7,727 nucleotides of DNA from NCBI GenBank assembly GCA_009926195.1, contig RFPK01000088.1, forward strand, positions 1 through 7,727, in the 5' to 3' direction. Positions within the stretch are counted from its first letter, which is position 1, and each line of letters begins with the position of its first letter. Made by a program: the position numbers and the translations under genes. The notes beneath the pieces were generated by a model. It was not told the origin of the DNA, made no database searches, and saw nothing but the letters and a program-made list of their open reading frames with translations. Positions 1 through 6,366 of this stretch are shown piece after piece. The DNA comes from Synechococcaceae bacterium WB4_1_0192. Lineage in GTDB: Bacteria > Cyanobacteriota > Cyanobacteriia > PCC-6307 > Cyanobiaceae.

Positions 1-525
1 GCGCCGCAGCAGCGACTCGCACTCGGGACCCTCCAGGCTGCCACGCTCCACCAGATCCGCCAGACCGATGCAGACCTGCGCCACCACCTTCACGTCCTTG
101 GCGTAGCGACCGACCGTGGCGCGATACAGATCGCCCTGGAAGGTGGCCGGTGTGGCCATCACGCCCACCACACCGCTGCGGGTGAGTGCAACGGCCGGTT
201 TCACCGCCGGCTCCAGCCCGAGGATCGGCAGACCGGGGAAGCGGCGGCGCAGGGAGCGCAGAGCCACGGCGGAGGCGGTGTTGCAGGCCACCACGATCGC
301 CTTGCAACCCTCGGCCACCAGAGCGTCGGTGACGGTGAGGCAGAACTCACGGATCTCGGAGGCGGAGCGATCGCCATAGGGCACATGGGCCTGATCGGCC
401 AGATAGAGCAGCGACTCAGCCGGCAGCTGGTGGGCCACCTGGCGCCACACACTCAGCCCACCGATGCCCGAATCGAAGATCCCAACCGGAGCGGCGGGAT
501 CGAGGCGGTGTTCACCGCCGCTCAT
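1..525 (-). CDS. murI: Glutamate racemase, C-terminus cut by window edge
   Basis: Cytoplasmic, cofactor-independent enzyme that converts L-glutamate to D-glutamate for the peptidoglycan stem peptide. Reading from the ATG at 525 gives 175 uninterrupted residues to the window edge. Visible motifs are FDSGIGGLSV with the first catalytic-region aspartate at D18, PYGDRS at 49-54, and VVACNTASA with the first catalytic cysteine at C81. GVMATP follows around residue 120. The second catalytic cysteine (the LGCTHYP-type motif) would lie beyond the edge, as would roughly the last third of a usual protein of about 260-270 residues. The ATG overlaps the amidase stop codon as ATGA (522-525), which suggests translational coupling, so murI is probably the last or a late gene of the comB-nit-amidase-murI transcript. 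The family call is very secure; completeness cannot be judged from this window. Confidence 0.95.
   Translation of the reverse strand, partial: MSGGEHRLDPAAPVGIFDSGIGGLSVWRQVAHQLPAESLLYLADQAHVPYGDRSASEIREFCLTVTDALVAEGCKAIVVACNTASAVALRSLRRRFPGLPILGLEPAVKPAVALTRSGVVGVMATPATFQGDLYRATVGRYAKDVKVVAQVCIGLADLVERGSLEGPECESLLRR
367..374. repeat. HIP1 octamer (GCGATCGC)
   Basis: Exact copy of the highly iterated palindrome of many cyanobacterial genomes, inside murI. It supports a cyanobacterial source. Confidence 0.7.
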
Positions 526-1667
526 GGATTGGCCACCAGATAACGCAGCAGACCATTGGCGATCGCCACGGCCATGCGGCGACGGAAGGCCGGATCCGCC
601 AGACGCGGGGAATCCAGTGAGCCGGTGACGAAACCCATTTCCGCCAGGGCCGAGGGCATCACCGTGCGCCGGATCACGAAGAAACGGCCGGGCCGGGCGC
701 CACGGTCCGGGCTGCCGGGCGACACGCTCAGCATCTGCTCCTGCACCGACTGGGCCAGGGCGCGGGAGCGGCTGGACTCGAAGAAGAAGGTCTCGATGCC
801 GTTCACATCAGGACGATCCATGCTCAGGGCATTGGCATGGATGCTCAGGAACAGGTCGGCGCGGCTGTTGTTGGCCAGGGCCACCCGCGGCGGCAGATCC
901 ACATCCACCTCCGTGGTGCGGGTGAGCAGCACCTTCACCCCCTTGGCCTGGAGCAGCTGGGCCACCTGCAGGCTCACATCGAGCACCACATCGGTCTCGC
1001 GCAGGCCGTTGATGCCCACGGCGCCGGGATCCGGCCCGCCGTGGCCGGGATCGATCACCACGGTGTAGCGGCCGCGGGGCACATCGGGCAGCGACGCGGC
1101 CGAGGCAGGCGGCAGCGTGGTGTCGACTGAACCAGCGGGGGGCCAGATGGCCTGGTCGGACGGAGCCGGCTGGGCACGCCAGCTGGGGATCAGCGGCGCC
1201 TCCAGGTTGCCCTCCCCGAGCGGAGCCACCGCAGCGGCCGGGGCGCCGATCTCCATCCGCCAGCGATCGATGCTGGTGCCCACCAGGCGCAGCTGGGCGG
1301 GATCCAGGCTGGTGCCGGGCTCGAACTCCAGCACCAGACGGGTGGTGTCAGGGCCGGGGCGGCCCACCCGCACCTGGCGCAGGGCGCCACTGCCGGGGAT
1401 CACGCGGGTGCGCTGTGGAGCACCAGGCAGGTCGATCCACACCCGTGGCCCCTTGCCGGCCTGGCCCTGCTCATAGAAGGCCTGGATGAGCACCCCCGGG
1501 GCCGTGCGCAGTTCGAGCACGCCCTCACGGCTGAAACGCCAGGCGGACAGGCTGCTGGCGGCCCAGGCAGGCAGGGCCGCCAGGGTCGCCAGCGGCAACG
1601 CAGCCGCCAGGATCACACCGGACAGGCGCGCCCGGAGGCGGCGATGCCAGAACAGGGGCCCGGGCAC
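522..1667 (-). CDS. Secreted N-acetylmuramoyl-L-alanine amidase with AMIN domain (AmiC-like)
   Basis: Zinc hydrolase expected to cleave the bond between N-acetylmuramic acid and L-alanine in peptidoglycan, acting in the periplasm in cell separation or wall turnover. The 381-residue protein starts with a basic stretch and a hydrophobic signal segment (about 15-36) with a likely signal-peptidase site after AWA (34-36). An AMIN-type beta-rich targeting domain covers about 40-140, a Pro/Ala-rich linker about 142-198, and an Amidase_3 domain 201-378. Zinc ligands are H209 (DPGHGG), E224 (LRETD) and H277 (SIHANA); the catalytic glutamate is E343 (AEMGF). All key residues are present, so it should be active. 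The start is GTG at 1667 with no clear Shine-Dalgarno. The nitrilase gene ends 4 bp upstream, and the stop overlaps the murI start. AMIN domains usually place such amidases at the wall or septum; that role here is inferred. Confidence 0.95.
   Translation of the reverse strand: MPGPLFWHRRLRARLSGVILAAALPLATLAALPAWAASSLSAWRFSREGVLELRTAPGVLIQAFYEQGQAGKGPRVWIDLPGAPQRTRVIPGSGALRQVRVGRPGPDTTRLVLEFEPGTSLDPAQLRLVGTSIDRWRMEIGAPAAAVAPLGEGNLEAPLIPSWRAQPAPSDQAIWPPAGSVDTTLPPASAASLPDVPRGRYTVVIDPGHGGPDPGAVGINGLRETDVVLDVSLQVAQLLQAKGVKVLLTRTTEVDVDLPPRVALANNSRADLFLSIHANALSMDRPDVNGIETFFFESSRSRALAQSVQEQMLSVSPGSPDRGARPGRFFVIRRTVMPSALAEMGFVTGSLDSPRLADPAFRRRMAVAIANGLLRYLVANP
559..566. repeat. HIP1 octamer (GCGATCGC)
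   Basis: Exact copy inside the 3' part of the amidase gene, embedded in the longer palindrome GGCGATCGCC, the extended HIP1 form. Confidence 0.7.
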
Positions 1668-1671
1668 GCGA

Positions 1672-2490
1672 TCAGAACAGGGCAGGACGGCGGTGGCGCA
1701 GGCTGGGCATCTGGGCCTGAATGCGCTGACGGTGACTCACATCCACCGGCGCGACCGCCAGGCCAGGGGCGATGCCGGCATCGGCAAGCACCGTGCCCCA
1801 GGGGTCGATCACGAGGGCGTGGCCATGGGTCTGGCGGCGGGGGCTGTGCTGGCCGGTCTGCGCCGGTGCCACCACATAGGCGGTGTTCTCGATGGCGCGG
1901 GCCTGGAGCAGCACCTGCCAGTGGTCCTTGCCGGTGAAGGCGGTGAAGGCGGCAGGGATGAACAACACGTCGGCTCCGGCTCCGGCCAGGTGGCGATAGA
2001 GCTCAGGAAAGCGCACGTCGTAACAGATGGACAGCCCCACGCGGCACAGACCCGGCACCTCCACCACCGGCGGCAGCTCATTGCCGGGCATCACCGTGGC
2101 CGATTCGCGGTAGGTGTTGCCGTCGGGCAGATCCACGTCGAACAGGTGGATCTTGTCGTAGGTGGCCAGGATCTGACCGTCCTTGCCCACCAGCTGGGCG
2201 CGGTTGCTGGTGAGGCGCTCACCGGCGGGCACGGGATAGCCGCCGCCGAGCAGGGTCACCTGATAGCGCCGGGCCATGGTCACCAGGAAACGCTGCGCCT
2301 GCTCCGCCAGGGCGGGGGCGAGCCGCAGCCGCTCCTCGTCGTCGCCCATGAAGGCGAAGTTCTCGGGCAGACCAACCAGCTCGGCGCCCCGACGGGTCGC
2401 CAGCTCGATCTGTTCCTCGGCGGCGGCGAAGTTCCGTTCGGGGTCGGCGGCGCTGGTGAGCTGAACCGCTGCCGCCAGAAAGCTTGTCAC
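1672..2490 (-). CDS. Carbon-nitrogen hydrolase (nitrilase superfamily), NIT1-like, probable deaminated-glutathione amidase
   Basis: Cytoplasmic amidase of 272 residues, the normal size for a single-domain nitrilase-family enzyme. The Glu-Lys-Cys catalytic triad is visible: E43 in GLPENFAF, K113 in YDKIHLFDVD, and C156 in SICYDVRFPELYR. The YDKIHLFDVD and CYDVRFPELYR patterns match the Nit1 branch, whose characterised members hydrolyse deaminated glutathione, a side product of transaminases, to alpha-ketoglutarate and Cys-Gly. That makes metabolite repair the best guess. Omega-amidase (Nit2-like) or another small-amide substrate remains possible because sequence alone does not fix specificity. 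The start is GTG at 2490, chosen because AGGA (2499-2502 on the minus strand) lies 8 nt upstream. It sits between comB and the wall amidase in a compact same-strand cluster and is probably cotranscribed. Confidence 0.92.
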   Translation of the reverse strand: MTSFLAAAVQLTSAADPERNFAAAEEQIELATRRGAELVGLPENFAFMGDDEERLRLAPALAEQAQRFLVTMARRYQVTLLGGGYPVPAGERLTSNRAQLVGKDGQILATYDKIHLFDVDLPDGNTYRESATVMPGNELPPVVEVPGLCRVGLSICYDVRFPELYRHLAGAGADVLFIPAAFTAFTGKDHWQVLLQARAIENTAYVVAPAQTGQHSPRRQTHGHALVIDPWGTVLADAGIAPGLAVAPVDVSHRQRIQAQMPSLRHRRPALF

Positions 2491-2498
2491 CGCTGGAT

Positions 2499-2502
2499 TC
2501 CT
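2499..2502 (-). promoter_or_regulatory. Ribosome binding site of the nitrilase-family gene
   Basis: Read on the minus strand this is AGGA, ending 8 nt before the GTG at 2490. It is the clearest Shine-Dalgarno-like site in the operon and supports the GTG start. Confidence 0.5.
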
Positions 2503-2550
2503 ACTGCCGCAGGCACTGTAAGGGCGCGGGCCTGGGGCGCAAACCGAGCC

Positions 2551-3306
2551 TCAGCTGGCCTGAAGCACACCCGGACTGGTCTGGATGGGCACGATCATCA
2601 GGCTGTCGACGGCGGCGCAGCACGCGAAATCGGCGTCGTGGTTACCGATGCCGATCAGGCGCTGGCCATGGCTGGCGGCCCGCAGACAGGTTTCCGTGTC
2701 GTGACGCCACTGCTGCCACAGGGCCAGGGCCGCAAGGGCTTCATCGTTGCCGGTGCTCACGCCCACATGGGGCGACACCGCCAGCTCCATCGCCGCCGAG
2801 ATCACGGCGCCGGCCGCCAGGCTGTCCTCCAGGGAGTAGTCGCCCTCCCAGCCGCTACCGACGATCCAAACCCGCGCTGCACCGCTGTCCAGCAGGCGGC
2901 GGGCCACGGCGGTGCGGTTCGGCAGGGCGGCCGTGACCAGCAGCGGCACCGCCTTGACCGCCTCCAGGGAGCGGGTGCCATTGGTGGTGCTCATGAAGAT
3001 GCGCTTGCCCCCCACCAGCTCCGTGGTCACCGCCAACGGCGAATTGCCCAGGTCGTAGCCATCCACACGCTTGCCGCCGCGCTCACCGGCTCGCAGCCGC
3101 TGCTCCGCCGGCCAGGCGGCCGCGGCGGCCTCCAGCTCAGCCAGGTCGGCGAAGGCCTGGATCGCCTCCGCGCCGTTCTGCAGCGACCAGGCGATGGTGG
3201 TGGTGGCGCGGAGCACATCAATCACCACGGCGGCGTCCGGACCGCCCTCCGCCACCGGCAGCACGGCCGGCACGGCCTCGGAGGTGTGGAAATAGGAGAT
3301 CTGCAC
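2551..3306 (-). CDS. comB: ComB family protein, probable 2-phosphosulfolactate phosphatase
   Basis: Member of the ComB family (251 residues, full length), whose archetype hydrolyses 2-phosphosulfolactate to sulfolactate in methanogen coenzyme M synthesis and needs Mg2+. Conserved blocks, in order, are VIDVLRATTTI (28-38), GYDLGNSP (83-90), STTNGTRSL (106-114), YSLEDSLAAGAV (157-168) and GNHDADFACC followed by DSLMIVP (221-240). No signal peptide or membrane segment is seen. Cyanobacteria are not known to make coenzyme M, so the physiological substrate here is uncertain; a sulfolactate-related compound or another phosphoester is possible. The start is GTG at 3306 (GTG-CAG-ATC), with no strong Shine-Dalgarno. 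It is the first gene of the minus-strand cluster, 60 bp ahead of the nitrilase-family gene, and diverges from ubiD, so a promoter probably lies in 3307-3433. The family call is secure, the reaction less so. Confidence 0.9.
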   Translation of the reverse strand: MQISYFHTSEAVPAVLPVAEGGPDAAVVIDVLRATTTIAWSLQNGAEAIQAFADLAELEAAAAAWPAEQRLRAGERGGKRVDGYDLGNSPLAVTTELVGGKRIFMSTTNGTRSLEAVKAVPLLVTAALPNRTAVARRLLDSGAARVWIVGSGWEGDYSLEDSLAAGAVISAAMELAVSPHVGVSTGNDEALAALALWQQWRHDTETCLRAASHGQRLIGIGNHDADFACCAAVDSLMIVPIQTSPGVLQAS

Positions 3307-3322
3307 GGCGGCGGAGCGGACT

Positions 3323-3343
3323 GGCTGCGAACCCTAGGCAGCC
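3323..3343. repeat. Small inverted repeat between comB and ubiD
   Basis: GGCTGC (3323-3328) and GCAGCC (3338-3343) form a perfect 6-bp inverted repeat with a 9-nt spacer in the short divergent promoter region. It could be an operator half-site pair or a hairpin in the comB leader. At this GC content a chance match is quite possible. Confidence 0.2.
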
Positions 3344-3357
3344 GCACGGGGCGGTTC

Positions 3358-3369
3358 CGGCCCGGGCCG
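3358..3369. repeat. 12-bp perfect palindrome in the comB-ubiD intergenic region
   Basis: CGGCCCGGGCCG is fully self-complementary and lies between the two divergent starts. The position suits a regulator-binding site, but it is all G and C in a G/C-rich genome, so its information content is low. No recognisable -35/-10 pair is visible around it. Confidence 0.2.
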
Positions 3370-3433
3370 ACGCCGCAGTCGCCCACGCGGAGCCGGGATG
3401 ATGGCCGGATCTATCGGGTCTGGACCACCGCCG

Positions 3434-4694
3434 ATGCCAAGCCGATCCGCGCTGCTGGGGCCCCGCAGCCGCCGCGACCTGCGTGGGTTCCTGGACCTGC
3501 TCGAGCAACGTGGCCGCCTGCGGCGGCCATCAACAGGTGTTCAAGGGGGATCAGGTGAACCTCGATGCCCTGCCGCTGCTGCGCCCCTGGCCCGGGGATG
3601 CCGGCCGGATCATCACCCTCGGCCTGGTGATCACCAAGGATCCGGAAACCGGCACGCCGAATGTGGGGGTGTACCGGCTGCAGCAGCAGTCGATCAACAC
3701 GATGACCGTGCACTGGCTGAGCGTGCGCGGCGGCGCCCGTCATCTGCGCAAGGCCGCGGCGATGGGCAGGAAGCTGGAGATCGCGATCGCCATCGGCGTG
3801 CATCCGCTGCTGGTGATGGCGGCAGCCACACCGATCCCGGTGCAGCTGAGCGAGTGGCTGTTCGCCGGCCTCTATGCCGGCGAAGGCGTGCGACTGGCGA
3901 AGTGCAAAACGGTGAATCTCGAAGTGCCCAGCCATAGCGAAGTGGTGCTGGAGGGGACGATCACCCCGGGCGAGGAGCTTGCCGATGGCCCTTTTGGCGA
4001 TCACATGGGCTTCTACGGCGGTGTCGAGGATTCCCCCCTGGTGCAGATCCAGTGCGTCACCCAGCGACGCGACCCGATCTACTTCACCACCTTCAGCGGT
4101 CGCCCCCCGAAGGAGGACGCCATGCTGGCGATTGCCTTGAACCGGATCTACACGCCGATCCTGCGCCAGCAGATCCCGGAGATCGTGGATTTCTTCCTGC
4201 CGATGGAGGGCCTCAGCTACAAGCTGGCCGTGATCGCCATCGACAAGGCCTACCCAGGCCAGGCCAGGAGAGCAGCGATGGCCTTCTGGAGCGCCCTGCC
4301 GCAATTCACCTATACCAAGTTCGTGGTGGTGGTCGACAAGACCATCAACATCCGCGATCCGCGCCAGGTGATCTGGGCGATCAGCGCCCTGGTGGACCCA
4401 CAGCGCGATCTGTTCGTGCTGGAGGACACCCCCTTCGACACCCTCGATTTCGCCAGCGAACGGCTTGGCCTCGGCGGCAGGCTGGCGATCGACGCCACCA
4501 CCAAGGTGGGCCCCGAACGCAACCATGCCTGGGGCGAACCCCTGAGCCGCCCCGCCACGCTGGAGGCCCGCCTCGATGCGCGCTGGGCCGAGTTGGGTCT
4601 GGCCGACATCGGCCTGGACTCGCCCGATCCGGCCCTGTTCGGCTACACCCTGGAGCACGTGCTGGAGCGACTGGTGGGACGGCAACACAGTTGA
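3434..4694 (+). pseudogene. ubiD: UbiD family prFMN-dependent decarboxylase with internal N-terminal deletion and frameshift
   Basis: UbiD enzymes use prenylated FMN, made by UbiX, to decarboxylate aromatic acids; in cyanobacteria the expected substrate is 4-hydroxy-3-solanesylbenzoate in plastoquinone synthesis. One frame encodes the normal N-terminus from ATG 3434 (about 31 residues, including RDLRGFLDLLEQRGRLRR). At about 3521-3530 the homology jumps to QQVFKGDQVNLDALPL in the next frame, which then stays open to TGA 4692-4694. Compared with E. coli UbiD, about 100 residues are missing (after the LKRI-like position and before CQQ). Intact downstream signatures include NVGVYR (Asn codon 3660, Arg codon 3675), HWL (3711), SEVVLEG (Glu codon 3939), GPFGDHMGFY and GRPPKE (about 4098-4115), so the cofactor and catalytic region survives. 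An upstream ATG at 3398 with GGAG 5 nt before it is an alternative start. A truncated protein from GTG 3483 is also conceivable. It is either a real lesion or a sequence/assembly error. Confidence 0.85.
3783..3790. repeat. HIP1 octamer (GCGATCGC)
   Basis: Exact copy inside the intact downstream part of ubiD. Confidence 0.7.
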
Positions 4695-4745
4695 GTACGC
4701 GCCATCACCGCATCCGCTGGCATGACCGAGCAGCCACGACACCAG

Positions 4746-4768
4746 CAGAGCGGTCCAAAGGTGCTCTG
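4746..4768. repeat. Weak hairpin between convergent genes
   Basis: CAGAGC (4746-4751) and GCTCTG (4763-4768) form a perfect 6-bp stem with an 11-nt loop, in the gap between the convergent ubiD and membrane-protein genes. A bidirectional terminator would suit the place, but there is no T-run on either side, so this is only a candidate. Nothing else is visible in the 79-bp gap. Confidence 0.2.
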
Positions 4769-4773
4769 ACGGA

Positions 4774-5613
4774 TCACTTGCCTGGCTGCGGCGAGGAATC
4801 TGGACTCGGTTGATTGGCTTGGGCAGGACCACCATCCTGTCCGACGGTTTGCTGATTTTGAGCAGCTGGATTGGTCAACCCAGGCTGTCCCTGATTCACC
4901 ATGCCTGCACTGCTGCTCATCGCCCCAGACAGGATTGAGAATACTGATTGGTCCACATTGAAAGCAGGGATAGGCCTTGGCTTTTTCAATAACTCAACTA
5001 GCGATGCTGGCTGCGATTGACCAGAATCTGAAAGACCCGAACACAGACGATTAACATCCTCGGCAGCCGCTTTTAGGCCTGCCTGAGCTCCGAAGCCAGC
5101 AGGGATAGCCTGGGCGAGACTGAACAGACCAAGGGATGCAATTGATGAATTGATCACAATATTCTTCGCACCAGCCAGACCCTCCTTGCCGATGTACAAG
5201 CTACCCAAGGCGCCGACAAGACCAAAAACCCCAGAGACGACAACAGAACTACTTAGCAAGGCATAATAGAAGGCAAAAGAATCGCAACTCTGCAGCAAGC
5301 GGGTTCGAGCTTGCTGTTCAACGACGCTTGGCGCAGGAACATCAGGCTTCTGGGCAGGAGCAGTTGCAGTTGCAGAGCAGCCGTACCAGGCTCGGGCGCG
5401 CTGGGCAGAACCGTCATAAACGCCTGTCCATATCAGGATTGCGCCAAAGCATAACCCCATCGTGATAAGTGCATGACCAAAGAAGTTAAGCCTGACCCCT
5501 GGCGAGAACGAGGGAACAGAACCAGCGTCACCAGCATCTTGCTTGTAGAGAAAAAAATCCATGAAACCCTGCCACGCAAAAACGCGCCCTTGATTTCCAG
5601 TAGAGTGACTCAT
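4774..5613 (-). CDS. Unrecognised membrane protein with Q/P/S-rich C-terminal tail, low-GC gene
   Basis: I do not recognise this 279-residue protein. Three hydrophobic segments are likely membrane-spanning: about 44-66 (from FFGHALITMG), 113-141 (FAFYYALL through GALGSLYIG) and 151-174 (IVINSSIASL through IPAGFG). The first two are separated by a roughly 45-residue loop containing an A/P-rich stretch and two of its four cysteines (C79, C110; the others are C55 and C191). A soluble tail from about 175 ends in a disordered-looking Q/P/S/G/N-rich region (236-279). There is no cleavable signal-peptide pattern. The start is ATG at 5613, without a clear Shine-Dalgarno. Hand counts over three sequence lines (4981-5160) give about 50% GC, far below neighbouring genes, and A/T-ending codons are common, pointing to an acquired or lineage-specific gene. 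It is convergent with ubiD and divergent from the Rrf2 gene. The reading frame is well supported by hydrophobic pattern and length; the function is unknown. Confidence 0.72.
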   Translation of the reverse strand: MSHSTGNQGRVFAWQGFMDFFLYKQDAGDAGSVPSFSPGVRLNFFGHALITMGLCFGAILIWTGVYDGSAQRARAWYGCSATATAPAQKPDVPAPSVVEQQARTRLLQSCDSFAFYYALLSSSVVVSGVFGLVGALGSLYIGKEGLAGAKNIVINSSIASLGLFSLAQAIPAGFGAQAGLKAAAEDVNRLCSGLSDSGQSQPASLVELLKKPRPIPAFNVDQSVFSILSGAMSSSAGMVNQGQPGLTNPAAQNQQTVGQDGGPAQANQPSPDSSPQPGK

Positions 5614-5892
5614 GGCAGAACATCAAGCAGAAATAACAGCAGAGAGAACCCGTATGGGTGTAAGCAAAGGCTGGCAAGTCCTTCTGGACATGTCAAGGCG
5701 ATCCGGATCCGGGAAGCGGCGGGCACATCCCTGGTGTGATGCGATGTTGATGGCGACCAGACAAACAACTCCGGCGGCCCGTGCAGACGAGCAGCCCTCG
5801 GGTTAGACGGACGGAAGCCAGAGATCCTGGACAAGGGATCGCAGGCCCACTTGCTGGGTCAGATTGAGTCTTCCCATCGGTGATCTGGGTTG
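5614..5892. other. Intergenic region between divergent membrane-protein and Rrf2 genes
   Basis: About 280 bp with no convincing gene. It would have to carry both divergent promoters. A perfect TTGACA lies on the minus strand (TGTCAA at 5691-5696), pointing toward the membrane-protein gene, but no good -10 box sits 16-18 nt downstream. GATCCGGATC (5700-5709) and CCGGATCCGG (5703-5712) are overlapping palindromes made by a tandem ATCCGG. An 8-bp palindrome, GACATGTC, is at 5687-5694. CTGGGT occurs at 5854-5859 and again at 5885-5890 just before the Rrf2 ATG. Any of these could be operator material; none is diagnostic. No tRNA or obvious structured RNA was seen. Confidence 0.4.
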
Positions 5893-6333
5893 ATGCTGCG
5901 CCGCGCCGCCGTGCTGGCCCTGCGCGCCTTGCTGGAACTGGCCCAGCAGCCGGCGCGCTGGCTCTCGGTATCCGAGATCGCCAACGCCCAGGAGCTTCCG
6001 GCGCCGATGCTCGAGCAACTGCTACTGCAACTGCGGCGAGCCGGGCTGGTGGAGGCGCGACGGGGACGGCATGGCGGATATCGGCTGGCCCGCCCGGCGA
6101 CTGCGATCGCCGTGGCGGAGGTGCTGCAGGCCGTGGGAGCGAACCTCGATCTGAGCGCCGGCCTGGCGGAGGATCCCGCCGTGGCCGAAGCGAGGGTGCT
6201 GCTGAGCATGGGCAGGCGCCTGCAGGCGGCCCTGGAGCGGGAGCTGGCGACCTTCAGCCTGGAGGAGCTGCTGTTCGACCTCAGCAGCTGCAAGGAACGT
6301 CTCAACAACGATGGCGGCGTGATGCTGGGTTGA
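5893..6333 (+). CDS. Rrf2 family winged-helix transcriptional regulator lacking the Fe-S cysteine motif
   Basis: DNA-binding regulator of 146 residues, typical Rrf2 length. The N-terminal winged helix-turn-helix covers about 1-68: an initial helix rich in Ala/Leu, then SVSEIANAQELPAPMLEQLL (25-44), the recognition-helix region ending LRRAGLVEARRG, and the wing RGRHGGYRLARP (57-68), all hallmark Rrf2 features. AIAVAEVLQAVG follows and leads into the dimerisation helix. Iron-sulfur Rrf2 proteins such as IscR and RsrR-type sensors carry clustered ligands (usually three cysteines) after the wing. Here the only cysteine is C133 near the C-terminus, so a cluster of the IscR type is unlikely. Signal and targets are unknown; the divergent low-GC membrane gene is one candidate target by position. 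The start is ATG 5893, preferred over the adjacent TTG 5890; the Shine-Dalgarno is weak. It ends 33 bp before the convergent Nif11 gene. Confidence 0.9.
   Translation: MLRRAAVLALRALLELAQQPARWLSVSEIANAQELPAPMLEQLLLQLRRAGLVEARRGRHGGYRLARPATAIAVAEVLQAVGANLDLSAGLAEDPAVAEARVLLSMGRRLQAALERELATFSLEELLFDLSSCKERLNNDGGVMLG
6103..6110. repeat. HIP1 octamer (GCGATCGC)
   Basis: Exact copy inside the Rrf2 regulator gene, just after the winged-helix region. Confidence 0.7.
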
Positions 6334-6366
6334 ACAGCCACACCGGCGCTCGCCACGACCGATCAG

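Noticed and set aside
1486..3558. Open plus-strand frame of 690 codons antisense to the amidase, nitrilase and comB genes
   Set aside because: Its translation is rich in Gly, Arg, His and Gln with no recognisable domain, and it lies opposite three clearly recognised genes. Long antisense frames are common in GC-rich DNA because stop codons are rare there.
3411..4835. Open minus-strand frame of 474 codons antisense to ubiD
   Set aside because: Low-complexity His/Gln/Gly/Arg composition, opposite strongly conserved UbiD sequence, and overlaps the end of the membrane-protein gene. It is a shadow frame.
5691..5696. Perfect TTGACA on the minus strand as a -35 box for the membrane-protein gene
   Set aside because: No acceptable -10 hexamer occurs 16-18 nt downstream, so a promoter call is not supported by the hexamer alone.
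5473..5739. 88-codon plus-strand frame crossing the start of the membrane-protein gene
   Set aside because: Mostly antisense to the membrane-protein N-terminus; highly charged random-looking composition and no domain.
5610..5834. 74-codon minus-strand frame whose stop overlaps the membrane-protein start as ATGA
   Set aside because: The overlap looks like translational coupling, but the start is TTG, there is no ribosome binding site, and the translation (R/P/S-rich with a short hydrophobic end) resembles nothing. Chance is more likely.
5885..6333. CTGGGTTGA at both ends of the Rrf2 gene (5885-5893 and 6325-6333), suggesting flanking direct repeats of a mobile unit
   Set aside because: Only 9 bp, one copy lies across the stop codon, there is no transposase, and the gene has the composition of the host. 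Coincidence is sufficient.
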